Source: Rugalucina vietnamica (taxonomy: Eukaryota > Mollusca > Bivalvia > Lucinida > Lucinidae). From it: a stretch of 64,000 nt of DNA. Below, piece by piece: positions 53,201-63,934 of the stretch. The stretch lies in contig OZ024877.1 of assembly GCA_964017185.1 (NCBI GenBank), positions 444,501 to 508,500 of the forward strand, written 5' to 3'. The number at the start of each line of letters is the position of its first letter. Position 1 is the stretch's first letter. Below the pieces are notes generated by a model that saw nothing but the letters and a program-made list of their open reading frames with translations, had not been told where the DNA came from and searched no databases. The translations under genes and the position numbers were made by a program.

Positions 53201-53890
53201 TTGAATCACAAAACATTGAGCAGATACAGCACTGGAATGCTGATTTAATCAGAAATTATATACTCATATATTATGATTATGGCGGCCATCTTGGCCATCA
53301 TCTTGGCTCATTTTTATAATGTGGGAATAAACAATAAACCATGCTGCTCACAACATTATATGCGCATTTCAAACGCGTTACATTTAGTATATTCTGCACA
53401 GGTATGGTGTTATAATCAGAGAACATAATCTTTTAAATTATAATTATGGCGGCCATTTTGGTCGCCATCTTTTTTCGTTGTTATGATGTGGGGTCATATT
53501 TGAATACCAAACACTTAAGTATTATGTGTACAACAAAAATGGACTTCCTAGCACAATAAACTGTTTTATGCAGCTCTTGAATGCCGATTTATTACGAAAA
53601 TATTGCTTTTAGTATAATTGTGGCAGCCATTTTGTCCACCATCTTGCCTCACAATAATGAATTAACTTTTTAATATTGTTTACAGCATAAATTGAGTATT
53701 TTAAACGCAGATAAATGAGTGTATTAAACCTTGGGGTGATGTTTTCTCGTTTATGGCGACCGTCTTGGACGCCATCTTGACTTTTCCAAAACGCTCAATG
53801 ATGCCAGGGTGGCATCATGCAGTTTCTGAACTAGCATGGCCCAGTGAACTAGTAACCACAATAAAATTTCATGCGGCACCATCTTCCAGG
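50262..53890. mobile_element. large foldback-type element with tandem-repeat arms
   Basis: Inverted ends: CCTGGAAATTTGTGCCGCAT at 50267 and, reversed, CTGGAAGATGGTGCCGCATG at 53891; next GATGCCACC(T/C)TGGCATCATTG on both. The right arm (53050-53790) has about four degenerate ~170-bp direct units, each with a (C/G)GCGGCCATCTTGG-type core and CACTGGAATGCTG. The left arm (50500-50900) has the same core inverted (AAGATGG...AAGATGGCCGCC). The ~2-kb middle holds degenerate minus-strand coding-like stretches. Architecture recalls Drosophila FB elements. The class is unproven. Confidence 0.55.
51000..52850 (-). pseudogene. decayed unknown ORF inside the foldback element
   Basis: Minus-strand frames give short coding-like runs separated by shifts and stops. 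Near 52150-52240 is RWPDTVVTDGLCYSVRPIV, near 52040-52140 SNTRGLTKTLAFSQHYSNF, and near 51895-52010 DGACNCDHLTLKKGCDIT then LIVFGHNANAVQVG. I do not recognise the family. Candidates are a transposon-borne protein or a captured host gene. Support is compositional only. Confidence 0.3.
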
Positions 53891-53921
53891 TTATGCTGAT
53901 GGCTACTGGACTACAAGTTAA

Positions 53922-54092
53922 GGTAACTGAGTGGCCGTCTATTGGGAAAATAGCAGCCCATTCGGCTTACGAAATGTTTTCTTGGTATCAGTACCTGATT
54001 GTTGGTTTGGTTTTTTCCCACCTCGGTTTTTGGAGTGGGGATCTTTTTCTGATTGCACTTTTTCCTGATCTTTGCCTATTGTACCTTTTTAT
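53922..54092 (+). mobile_element. PLE 3' end
   Basis: Sense copy from GTTAAGGTAACTGAGTGGCC to TTTGCCTATTGTACCTTTTT. It directly follows the right end of the foldback-type element at 53890. Confidence 0.75.
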
Positions 54093-55138
54093 GCTAATTT
54101 GAGTCATCGTTTCCTGTTGTCTAGTAAACTTTATGGAATTGCTCAGCATATTCTTAGGGTACACCCCATTCTTGAAATAGGCCACAAATAGTAGGGGGTA
54201 TAGGTGAATATTTTATGAACATTTGAAACTGCGTGATTATTGTCATTTCGTTTTCTAATATAATGCTATTAGATATGTTGTGGCATAACGGAAACTCATT
54301 TGTGATGACGCCCCTTCCTTATCTTTGAACAAAACGTAACGAACAACATGTTACACCTTAGCCTGTCCCTCAATTTCGCCACATAGAATTTTGCGTTAAA
54401 AACGTCATTATTTTGAATATAACATACACATACACGTACAGTAGTTTATTCAGATTTGCGTGTACATATTTGATACAGGGGTATGTATTGTTGTGGTTTG
54501 CGGTGCCCATGCCAGTAAAAAAGTTATATTGTTAATTAAATTTTATTTATTTTTTTCGTCATTTTTCCCTATTTTTGCAACTTTTTGGGGTCAACCTTAA
54601 TGTATGATGAATTTTAATCACATAATCTTCTAATAATTCTGTTCACTATCCAGACACTTAATACATAATATGAACTATTTATGTAAGTTATTTGCTTCAT
54701 TTTTTCTTTCCGTTAAGTCTTGATTACCCCTACCCCCTATCAAAACACCCACAGCTTTTCTGATCGAAAATCATGTGTTTTCATCTGATAAAAAATAATA
54801 TGTTCTGAACTATTTTGAAATAACTACTATGTACATGGTGATGTTAAGGGCCGTGACTATCACTTAAATTTATTTTATGCTCCCTGATTCATATTGTGGG
54901 TATTTTAAATTATGTTTAATATGCCACCCCCTTTTACACGAATCTCAAAGAGAATACAGCAAGCTGTGGTACCCTGCCTTGGAAATTGAAATATAAACCA
55001 GTCAAAAGAAGCTGTAGAAGTTCTATTATTCTGTGCAAACTGATATTTAAATGGATTTTAATACTGCTGATTTTTGAGATAGTGTTATTATATATTATGA
55101 AGTTACTATGAATATTACAATGTCTTCGAACTTTCTTA
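54093..55138. other. intergenic, nothing recognised
   Basis: About 1 kb of AT-rich DNA with no supported gene, repeat terminus or RNA gene. Confidence 0.4.
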
Positions 55139-56029
55139 ACACCCTGTAAAAGCCCATGTTTCCAAAATTGACCTTGCCATAATATAGGTCGAGGTCATTC
55201 CAGGGTCATCATTTGATCAAACTATGATTTGCTGAAGTACCTGATGCTACATATCAAGTTTCATGGAAATCCGCATATCGGTTCTGGAGAAGAAGACTTT
55301 TTAAGAGTATTATCATATATGGTCGTGGCAGTCATCTTGTTCATGTGACCAAGACATCGCATACAAAATATCTATGCCACTATTCAAAGAGGCTCCACAT
55401 AAAATTTCAACTTGATCGGCCAAGCGGGTTCAGAGAAGAAGATCTTTGAAAGTGTGACTTAACTTTGATATTTCAATGACCTCGGGTCAAGGTAAAAAAT
55501 GACATTGGCCTTAATTAATTACACTATCATCAATGAATCCATTAGTTGTCTCCATCTAGCAATTTTCTAGTATCAGGCTGCAATAGTTTCCAAAATATCC
55601 ATTGTTTTCACTTTTTCCCATGTAAAAGCCTATGTTTCCAAAATTGACCATGCCGTAAAATAGGTCAAGGTCATCCTAGGGTCATCATTTGAACAAACTA
55701 TGATGAACTGGAATCCTTTATGCTACATACCAAGTTTCGTGGATTTCGGCCCAGTGGTTCTGGTGAAGAAGATTTTTGAAGGGTTGTTACCATATATGGG
55801 CGTGGCGGCCATCTTGGTCATGTGATCAAGATCCCATGAACAAACTTTCATTCCCCCTACCCATGGAGGCTCCACATAAAATTTCAACTTGATCCGCCAA
55901 GCAGTTTTAGAGAAGAAGCTCTTTGAAATTGTGGACGACGACGAGCGACGGACGGACAGACAGACGGACGGACAGAGCATGGGTATACTATAAGCTCACC
56001 TGTGAGCATTCGGCTCAGGTGAGCTAAAA
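55139..56029 (+). repeat. GACCTT repeat, two units with hairpin end
   Basis: Two direct units of ~430 bp homologous to 30430-31855. They end in GGACGGACAGACAGACGGAC and the hairpin AGCTCACCTGTGAGC... GGTGAGCTAAAA. The GGCGGCCATCTTGGTCATGT block is also present. Confidence 0.65.
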
Positions 56030-56066
56030 AGTAAGCAAACATTATGAAAACACGCATAGGCATGTA

Positions 56067-56976
56067 CGAGGGTTGGTCAGAAAGTTCTGTCATAGGTGTT
56101 ATAACTTTGTTAATAGACATGATAGGTTGCTGTATTATACCTTGATTGAAAGGGCTACATTTCTACTTTATAATGATGCCAAAAGAATGCATGAAAGAAA
56201 TAAATACTTCAGACTAGACGCCTTGAAAGACACCTGGGGTAAAACCAATAGCACTTTTTCTTGAATTTGTGAATATCTTTTAAGAAAAACGACTTCGAAA
56301 AAATATAACCCCTGCAATATATTTTTCAATCATAGATGAATATATCCTGCAAAAATCAAAATAATTCAATTAAAATTAATTGAGTTATTGCAAAATGAAA
56401 TAGTGAAATTTGCTTGTTTTACATACATTAAAATTACAGTTCAAATTCAAAGGGCATTTATTGACATCTACACGTTGACCAGGGACCTTAAATACATTTT
56501 ACCATTTTATTGTTTTATCCTAGTGTGTCCTGTCGTAAACTCGTAAAAATGCGAGCTAATATAATGGTTTAGCGGTGCCAGAAATGTTATAGGGGTACGT
56601 ATTTTAATGACGTCATATATATCGCTTTATAATAAAGTCAACATAGCATCGATACCAGTAATTTTTGTCACATTGCTTTTCTAAATATACTATTATTTAT
56701 CACTGTAAAGTTGTAGAAAATCTGATCGGTAGTTATGACGATATGACGCATGAAACGCACACAATAATATTCACAAATTCTAGAAAACGTGCCATTGGTT
56801 TTACCCCAGGTGTCTTTCAAGGTGTCTGTTTCTAGGTATTTATTTCTTACGGGTATTATTTTGACATCATTATAAAGAAGAAATGTAGCCCTTTCAGTCA
56901 AGGTATAATACAGCAACCTATCATGTTTATTAACAAAGTTATAATACCTATGACAGAACTTTCTGACCCACCCTCG
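56067..56976. mobile_element. TA-flanked long-TIR element (mariner-like ends)
   Basis: A 910-bp element whose arms (56067-56275 and about 56770-56976) are inverted copies of ~205 bp. Ends read CGAGGGTTGGTCAGAAAGTT and, reversed, CGAGGGTGGGTCAGAAAGTT, flanked by TA on both sides (56065-56066, 56977-56978). CGAGGG...CAGAAAGT termini plus a TA target suggest a mariner-type non-autonomous derivative. The unique centre has no transposase. Confidence 0.75.
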
Positions 56977-56989
56977 TACAGGGAGTAAA

Positions 56990-57205
56990 TGAAAACTTCC
57001 AGCGGAAAAACGATATGTCTTTTATCTTTGCTCAAAACATATATAGCTTGTGGATACACGTTAGAACCGCATAGCTGCACAAGCTCCCTCTTGGATTAGA
57101 ATTAAAGAAATCGTATACACCTGTGAACCCCATTTTAACTGAATAAAAGTGTGGCTTAATGGGGTATACTTTTTATGGACATGTAATCTTGATGACGGCC
57201 AGGAA
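56990..57205 (+). repeat. CACGTTAGAACCGC hairpin family, copy 5
   Basis: TTTGCTCAAAACATATATAG, GGATACACGTTAGAACCGCA, GTATACACCTGTGAACCCCA and GACATGTAATCTTGATGACG. Paralogous to 60350-60600, with which it shares flanking sequence (GAATCGGCGCATGCAGAACC). Confidence 0.6.
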
Positions 57206-57209
57206 TCGG

Positions 57210-57890
57210 CGCATGCAGAACCTCATGCCCGCCCAAAATAATCAAACAAACAAAGATACATAGGGGAAAAATGGTCATTCGAATGAGCAGCTCTTTACCA
57301 AAAGGTGGCCAATTGGTTACACAAATGTGAATTAATATATATTTACATACATGAAATAGGTAGAAGTTCTAGTGAAACAGTCATTACAACAAGAAACAAC
57401 GATAATCACACAGAAAGGTAAAAGTAGGCAATGATCAGAAAATGGCGCAATCAGAAAGAAATTCTCACTCCAAAATCCAAAGACAATCAGGTACTAATGC
57501 AAAGAGAATATATCGTAAAACGAGTGAGCAGCTAGTTACCAATAGGAGGCCTCTCAGTTATCCGAACTTTAATAAATATATGTAAACGTACATACTGTGC
57601 AAACAGCACAAGAATTCAAACCGAAACGTAAAACAATAGAACCACAACAAAGCCATGCAACATGAAACACGTAACTGGAATAACTTAGATTAGTGTGAAC
57701 CACAACAGCAGTGCCGCCTTGGAACGGTCAGTTATAAATAAATGGGGGGGGGGGGGCTTAACTGGAGTTTACGGGCGCCTAACCTCACCCTCAAATTCTG
57801 AAGAAGTTCACAGCATTTAGTTTTAGCAGTTTTCGGTCGTCGTGGTGAATCTCTACCTAGTCGATGAATCATCAATGACAAATTAATAAA
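57210..57890 (-). mobile_element. two divergent PLE 3' pieces
   Basis: 57280-57410 is a diverged antisense 3' UTR piece (CATTCGAATGAGCAGCTC, GGTGGCCAATTGGTTAC). A new antisense terminus begins at 57414 (AAAGGTAAAAGTAGGCAATG) and continues to CGTGGTGAATCTCTACCTAG near 57855, with a 12-G run at 57744-57756. The same two-piece arrangement recurs at 60640-61327. Confidence 0.65.
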
Positions 57891-57898
57891 TGATAATT

Positions 57899-58195
57899 AA
57901 CCGATTCCGATAGCGTAATGGTTAGAGCGTCCTCTTCGGGAGCGGGAGGTCGTGGGTTCGATCCGAGGCCGGGTCATACCAAAGACTTCAAAAAATGGTA
58001 CCAGTGGCTGCCTTGCTTGGCGCTCAGCATTATAAGGCAAGCACTGGCTTCTCTTCTCCCAAAACAAAATATAGCATCACTAACATCGCATATCTAATAT
58101 GAAAAAGTCCGAATAATAACAAAAAAGGTCCGAAAATAATCAATGTCTGTATTCACTAGAGGACCGTATGGAAGACTGGCCGTTGTACTTAATAC
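57899..58195 (+). mobile_element. tRNA-derived SINE (CCGATTCCG head)
   Basis: tRNA-like head CCGATTCCGATAGCGTAATG with A box, then GTCCTCTTCGGGAGCGGGAG and B box GGTTCGATCC. The body is CCGGGTCATACCAAAGACTT, GGTACCAGTGGCTGCC and GCGCTCAGCATTATAAGG. Similar SINE heads and bodies are common in molluscs. The body is repeated at 58340. Confidence 0.7.
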
Positions 58196-58216
58196 GTTAT
58201 CCTCTATAAATATAGA

Positions 58217-58217
58217 G

Positions 58218-58276
<59 letters not shown>
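58217..58276 (+). repeat. ATT trinucleotide microsatellite
   Basis: About 19-20 uninterrupted ATT units between the SINE and its duplicated body. Likely polymorphic. Confidence 0.95.
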
Positions 58277-58277
<1 letters not shown>

Positions 58278-58339
58278 AACACTATGATAATGATGAAAGC
58301 TGCCTGGCGATTGGAGATTGGAGATATGGATTCGATGCC

Positions 58340-58534
58340 GGGTCATACCAAAGACTTCAAAAAATGGTACCAGTGGCTGCCTTGCTTGGCGCTCAGCATT
58401 ATAAGGTAAGCACTGGCTTCTCTTCTCCCAAAACAAAATATAGCATCACTAACATCGCATATCTAATATGAAAAAGTCCGAATAATAACAAAAAAGGTCC
58501 GAAAATAATCAATGTATGTATTCACTAGAGGACC
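58340..58534 (+). repeat. duplicated SINE body
   Basis: CCGGGTCATACCAAAGACTT through ACTAGAGGACCGTATG repeats 57968-58170 with only 3-4 differences (for example AAGGTAAGC for AAGGCAAGC), but the tRNA head is replaced by an unrelated sequence. The near identity suggests a recent local duplication across the ATT tract. Confidence 0.75.
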
Positions 58535-60300
58535 GTATGATCAGCTTTGCAGTTACTCGAAGCTGATCTGTGACTATGTTTTCGCATAGGCAAAAAATCT
58601 GGTTTTCTCATGACAAGGCTCATATTTCGCTGAATGCTGGGTGGGGGCATGAACAGAAGTGTTCAGACAAAGCGTTAGAAGTTTGTGTACTCGAGATGTG
58701 AAATATTAGTTCATTTACAAAATGTATGTTTTATGGTGAAGTGGCTCATTTCCACGTGTTTTAACAAGAATTGTTAAGATTGCATACACTGATATGAGCG
58801 TAAAACGTTCAAAATTAAACATAAGACACACTTGCCATGACCTTGCCATGTTTATATTGTTTCATGATAATTTATTTAAATTTATTGTAAAATATTATGT
58901 ATATATGCTAATTAAATATCGTGTTTTATGTGCAATAGAATTATTTTGTAGTATAACTCATTGATAACCCATAATATGTGCATAATAATTATCTTTCAAA
59001 AATCTGTCTTGTTTTAGTTTATCAAACTCAGGATAACTTCCATACCAAAGCATGTCGTAGTTGCTGAGTTTTTGACCCCGCAGTGTTCTAGTCGGGTACA
59101 AACATAAAATTAATTATTTGTTTTCAACAAACAACCCAAACACCAGACAATAACACATAAGGTCAACTATTAAGATTGTAATCTATGACAATAATGACAT
59201 TAAAATGCGAACATTATAACGTCACTTCAATTAAGGATTTATCAATATTGACATGAGTGGGTGGGGTATGTTAAACAGAAATCTACTGTTTTCTTGAATC
59301 TGTTAATCAAATGATGATGTGTATTTATTGCTAATAGACGTCACTGATACTAGGAATGAGTCAATATAGTTATTATTTTAAAATTTTAAATAGCTTGGTG
59401 TAAAATTGGAAATGTAACTGGTTTTCGTGGGACCCATTTCCTGGAAAATGGAATGCATTTGAATAAAAAATTACGCAAAGCCTAAATGTCTAGGATACAT
59501 AATCTGACAAATTAAAAGTTTTTTGGGGGTCATGGAGATGTATTTCTCTGGGAAAAGTTAGTGTAATTAAAACATGTTTTTCTGGAAAATTCTGAAAGTG
59601 GGTAACTTGGGGCGGATCCTGTGCGCTTACTGTTTGCTGAAAGATGACATGCCTTTTGTTTCAGGTTCTTAAATGATTGAAGTCAATGACTACATCGAAA
59701 AATCTGTCTTACTGTTTTCAAAAAGCTAAGAAAAATGGGTCCGACGATTTCAACCCGGAAGTAAATGAAAAAATGACTCACTTGCTCTGAGCTGACCACT
59801 CATTCCACAATCATGTATACACAAATCCATGTATTTGCAACATATTCAATAGTCCCATGATAAAGCATGCTAAAGAATGTAGCATTGTTGACAAAATAAA
59901 CAATGTTTTTTATACAGGTAAATCTTCAATTATGTATATACAGTGACCGGCTATAAGTCCTTAATATGAATAGTGCAATCAGGTATACAGACGATAAGGT
60001 AATGAATGGTGCAGGATCCTTTCCAAGGGAAAGACCAACATCTTAAATCAGTGCGATTTGAATTAAGCAATACATTATAAAGGGCATTCTCCTTAAAGTA
60101 ACCGAAGGCTCGTAAAAGAAAGTAAGAGACAACAGAGTCAGAAAACATCATCCGAAGAACGGCCGCACATACCAGAATCACCAAGGGGCAAGGCCCGAAT
60201 CCGCACACAGAATGTGACAAAACCTTTTGATGTCATCATAGACGATCATGTCGAGCTCAATGTCAAAACATCACAGTGATCAGCAATAAATACAAGTAAA
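58535..60300 (+). repeat. duplicated segment, copy 2 (occupied site)
   Basis: Homologous to 48905-49945 in the same order and orientation, interrupted by a 726-bp TTAA-flanked insertion (59235-59960). It begins abruptly at GATCAGCTTTGCAGTTACTC, joined to the SINE duplication. Confidence 0.75.
59235..59960. mobile_element. TTAA-flanked non-autonomous DNA transposon
   Basis: A 726-bp insertion with TTAA on both sides (59231-59234, 59961-59964) and inverted ends GGATTTAT / (reversed) GGACTTAT. The paralogous copy at 49615-49618 has a single TTAA, an empty site that defines both borders exactly. No transposase. piggyBac- or Kolobok-type by target only. Confidence 0.8.
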
Positions 60301-60349
60301 AAAGCGTAAGCAACCATTACGACAAGTTTTAACATGCCAATGCATGTAT

Positions 60350-60610
60350 AGGGAGTAAATGAAAACTTTCAGTGAAAAAAAAAACACGATATTTCTTTTA
60401 TTTTTACTCAAAAACATAGCTTGTGGTTACACGTTAGAACCGCCTAGCCACACAAGTTATCTCTTGGATTAAAATTAAAAAAAGTGTATACCCATGAGCA
60501 CCGCCAGTTAGTGTGGCTTAAGGAGGTACATGTATACTTTTCATAGACATGCTATCTTGATGGCGACCAGGAATTGGCGCATGCATAACCCCATGCCCGC
60601 CCAAAATAAT
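60350..60610 (+). repeat. CACGTTAGAACCGC hairpin family, copy 6
   Basis: CATAGCTTGTGGTTACACGT, TAGAACCGCCTAGCCACAC, GTGTATACCCATGAGC and GACATGCTATCTTGATGGCG. Its 3' flank matches that of copy 5. Confidence 0.6.
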
Positions 60611-60639
60611 CAATACATAGGGAATGATTGGTCATTCGA

Positions 60640-61327
60640 ATGAGCAGCCCTTTACCAACAAGTCGCTAATCGGTTACACACATGTGAATTAATATATAAT
60701 TACATATATTAATGCAACATAGGTAGAAGTTCAAATAAAACGGGTATTAAAACAAGAAACCACGATAATCACATAAAAAGGTAAATGAAGGCAATGATCT
60801 GGCGCAATCAGAAAGAGATCCTCACTCCAAATCCGAGGTAGGAAAAAATAAATTGACCTTGTTATGTTACACACTATGGGCGGTTTGCCTTTATTACGTC
60901 TGTGTGAACATTTGTCACCAACATGACAGGCATATGTACCAGCCGGGATTCGAACCCACAACCTCTAGATTGCTAAGCGAATACGCTATCCATTACGCCA
61001 CAGCGGCTGTGACAATCAGGTACTAATGCAAAGATCGAGTAAGCAGCTAGTTGCCAATAGGAGGCCAATCAATTAAATTTCCAACAAACAAGGTAATTAA
61101 AAGAAACAGTCTTTTCAAAAAGTTATCCGAATTTTAATAATTATATGAAAACGTACATACTGTGCAAACAACACAAATATTCAAACCGAAACGTAAAACA
61201 GTACAACCACAACAAAGCCATGAAACATGAAACTCATAATTGGAATAACTTGGATAAGTGTGAACCACAACAGCAGTGCCACCTTGTAACGGTCAGTTAT
61301 AAATTACGGGTGGGGGGGAGGGGGCTT
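60640..61327 (-). mobile_element. divergent PLE 3' pieces with a tRNA-like SINE
   Basis: Antisense terminus at about 60778 (AAGGTAAATGAAGGCAATGA) runs to GGTGGGGGGGAGGGGGCTTAA at 61327. It is interrupted by a SINE (60860-61011). It joins at TTAA to a sense PLE ORF fragment, forming a head-to-head pair. Confidence 0.6.
60860..61011 (-). mobile_element. tRNA-like SINE insertion
   Basis: Minus strand: AGCCGCTGTGGCGTAATGGA with A box, TTCGCTTAGCAATCTAGAGG (AGC, Ala-like anticodon position), B box GGTTCGAATCC, then a short body to CTTATTACGTCTG-type sequence. TTGAC/GTGAC flanks hint at a short target duplication. The neighbour at 57475 shows the uninterrupted sequence. It could alternatively be a tRNA pseudogene. 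Confidence 0.6.
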
Positions 61328-61504
61328 AACACTTTAAAACAGGAGTTTGATGGTACCAGGGCTTATCTGGAGACAGATACTGATGAAGTAGTTAATGCCC
61401 ACTTAAACGATTTACCTGTTAAGTTTTCTGTTTGTGTCCATGAAGGCAAACACAAACTTCCTTAGATGTATTGGTCACCTAAGCTTCACAACAGGCCATA
61501 CAAA

Positions 61505-61700
61505 GGTACAAGTAGGCAAAGATCAGGAAAAGGCGCAACCAGAAAGAGATTCCCACTCCAAAAACCGAGGTGGGAAAAAACCAAACTAACAATCAGGCAC
61601 TTATACCATGAAACATATCGTAAGCCGAATGAGCAGCTATTTTCCCAATAGGTGGCCACTCAGTTACCTTAACTTAATTAAAAATATGAAAACATACATA
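61505..61700 (-). mobile_element. nested antisense PLE 3' end
   Basis: 196 nt from GGTACAAGTAGGCAAAGATC to AAAATATGAAAACATACATA, inserted in RT coding between PYK and FIA codons. The host lost about four bases (CAAG) at the junction. High similarity to 27210-27405 suggests a young insertion. Confidence 0.85.
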
Positions 61701-61709
61701 ATTTATTGC

Positions 61710-62742
61710 AAATTATAGCTCTTGTACTACCACTGAACTTTCTAAATTATTAACTTCCTGTCTTACTGCTATCAAATCTCATGTTATAAGATACTGTGAG
61801 ACAGTGTATGAAACTTCAAATAAAAATTGGTTTTGGTCAATAAAAAATTCTGGTGAAGTGCTCAGTAAATTGAAGTGTAGTGGGTTCCGTGCGACAAGCT
61901 TGTCCACATATGATTTTTCTACTCTGTATACAACATTACCACATAATCTAATAGAAGAACATCTTCTGGATTTGATAGAGTGGACATTCAAAAAGGCATT
62001 AAAACTATGGTTCACTTTATTTGGCATGTAATGACAGAAAGGCTTTTTTTCACTTCCTCTGACCAAAGTCGGTATACACTTTTGTCATGTCAGAATGTGT
62101 GCAACGCCTTGTCCTATCTCCTTGATAATATTTATATTAGATTTGGGACCAAGTTATACAGACAAATTGTTGGAATTCCGATGGGTACAAATTGCGCACC
62201 TCTCGTAGCTGATTTATTTTTATACTGCTACGAAAGAGATTTCATAGATTCTCTTAACCATGATAATCAAGCTGATGTTATCGAGTCTTTTAATTCCACA
62301 TCTAGGTACCTCGATGACCTTTTGAACACTGACAACCCTTATTTTGAAGGTATGGTCAATCAAATTTATCCACCTGAACTACAGTTGAACAAAGCCAATA
62401 TCTCAGATACCGAAGCCCCCTTTTTAGATATACATCTTTCTGCTGCAAATGGATTTGTTTCTTCTAAAATTTATGATAAGCGCGATTACTTTGATTTTGA
62501 TATAGTAAGTTTTCCTTTGTTGGATGGTGACGTTCCTCGTCGTGCTTCTTGTGGTGTATACATTTCGCGACTTGTTGGGTTTGCTGGAGTCTGCGGTCTT
62601 GTTGCAGACTTCAACGCTCGAAATAAATGTTTGGCGGTAAAACTTCTCCGGCGGGGCTATCGGTGTCGTAGACTTCGAGGAACCTTTTCTAAATTTTATC
62701 GTAGACACTATGAATTGATTTCCAAATATAATGTTGGGTTAA
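61710..62742 (+). pseudogene. Penelope-like RT, central and C-terminal part
   Basis: Peptides SSCTTTELSKLLTSCLTAI, TYDFSTLYTTLPHNLIEE (motif A), a frameshift near 62000, GIPMGTNCAPLVADLF (motif B), STSRYLDDLLNTD (motif C), DTEAPFLDIHLS, DGDVPRRASCGVYIS, DFNARNKCLAVKLL and TFSKFYRRHYELISKYNVG. It stops at the nested insertion. The 3' part has many C-to-T/G-type changes (GGTTTGC, GGCGGG) relative to other copies. Confidence 0.8.
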
Positions 62743-63050
62743 GCCCGCCAGTAACTTTGTGTTACTGATCGTTCCAAGTCGATACTTCTGTGGTGGTTCT
62801 TTTTGTTTTATGTCTTGGTGTTTAAAATTTTTTTGTGCTGTTGGCGCCTTATGTATGTTTTCATATTTTTAGTTAAGTTAAGGTAACTGAGTGGCCACCT
62901 ATTGGGAAAATAGCTGCCCATTCGGTTTACGATTGTTTCATGGTATAAGTACCTGATTGTTAGTTTGGTTTTTTCCCACCTCGGTTTTTGGAGTGGGAAT
63001 CTTTTTCTGATTGCGCCTTTTCCTGATCTTTGCCTACTTGTACCTTTTTT
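62743..63050 (+). mobile_element. nested sense PLE 3' end
   Basis: 308 nt from GCCCGCCAGTAACTTTGTG to CTTGTACCTTTTTT, inserted in the C-terminal coding region. The insert source reads GGTTTAAGCCCGCC and the target GGGTTAAAGACG, so TTAA/TAA is shared at the joint. Coding resumes with GACGCTTTTAGGTGAGGGTC. Confidence 0.85.
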
Positions 63051-63934
63051 AAGGACGCTTTTAGGTGAGGGTCTTTCGGAACCTGAATTTTATGGTGACT
63101 TGATTTGCAGGTTTGGGGGCTTATATGAATTAATGATTTTTCTTTTCAATTTAGAAAAATCACAACACGTCACGGGCGTATGGGTTGTGACTTGAATGTT
63201 GTGCGGCGGTCTGCGTGCTTGGGTTTTGGCCCAGTCATGGTTGGTGGCTGTGCTGTCTTCTTTTATTGCACGCCGATGGGTCGGGCGTCAGACTCTATGA
63301 TGGCCCCGACCTAAAGCTATTCGTTTTAGTTGGTTGGGGCCGGAGCTTCTTGTCTGTTGCTTGGCCCACCGGTGTCCAACTGGTGTTTTATTTTTGCTCC
63401 GGAGTTAGTAGGTTATTCGGCGCCCAGGGATCTCCATCGTCGGGCAGCTTGCTCAATCTGTGGGTTCTGTGTTTTGATTCATCGGGGTGTTTATCTTGAT
63501 TTATATGTTTGTTCTTGGTGGTTCGTTGACTGGTTGGAGATTCACCGCGTGGGCCGAGGTGCTGGCTGAGTGTTGTGAGCCGCTGCGGAGGCTGAGGGTG
63601 AGGTTACGCGCCTGTAAAACTGGTTTAAGCCCGCCAGTAACTTTGTGTTACTGATCGTTCCAAGGCGATACTTCTGTGGTGCTTCTTTTTGTTTTATGTC
63701 TTGGTGTTTATAAATTTTTGTGCTGTTGGCGCCTTATGTGTGTATTTATAGTGTTAGTTAAGTTAAGGTAACTGAGTGGCCACCTATCGGGAAAATAGCT
63801 GCTCATTCGGCTTACGATATGTTTCATGGTATAAGTGCCTGATTGTTAGTTTGTTGTTTCCCACCTCGCTTTTTGGAGTGGGAATATTTTTCTGATTGCG
63901 CCTTTTCCTGATCTTTGCCTACTTGTACCTTTTT

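Larger units (their letters stand above)
61328..63934 (+). mobile_element. PLE with two nested same-family insertions
   Basis: Sense copy from LKQEFDGTRAYLETDTDEV to the terminus CTTGTACCTTTTT (63934). It is broken by an antisense 3'-end copy (61505-61700) after CCATACAAAG and a sense 3'-end copy (62743-63050) after AATGTTGGGTTAA. Removing both restores collinearity with the 10371-15411 copy. Coding has stops in addition. The 3' UTR (63285-63934) is complete. Confidence 0.85.

Noticed and set aside
57899-57975. Functional tRNA gene
   Set aside because: It has A and B boxes but the acceptor strands do not pair well, and it continues into a SINE body that is repeated nearby.
58143-58409. Poly-Ile frame
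   Set aside because: Translation of the ATT microsatellite.
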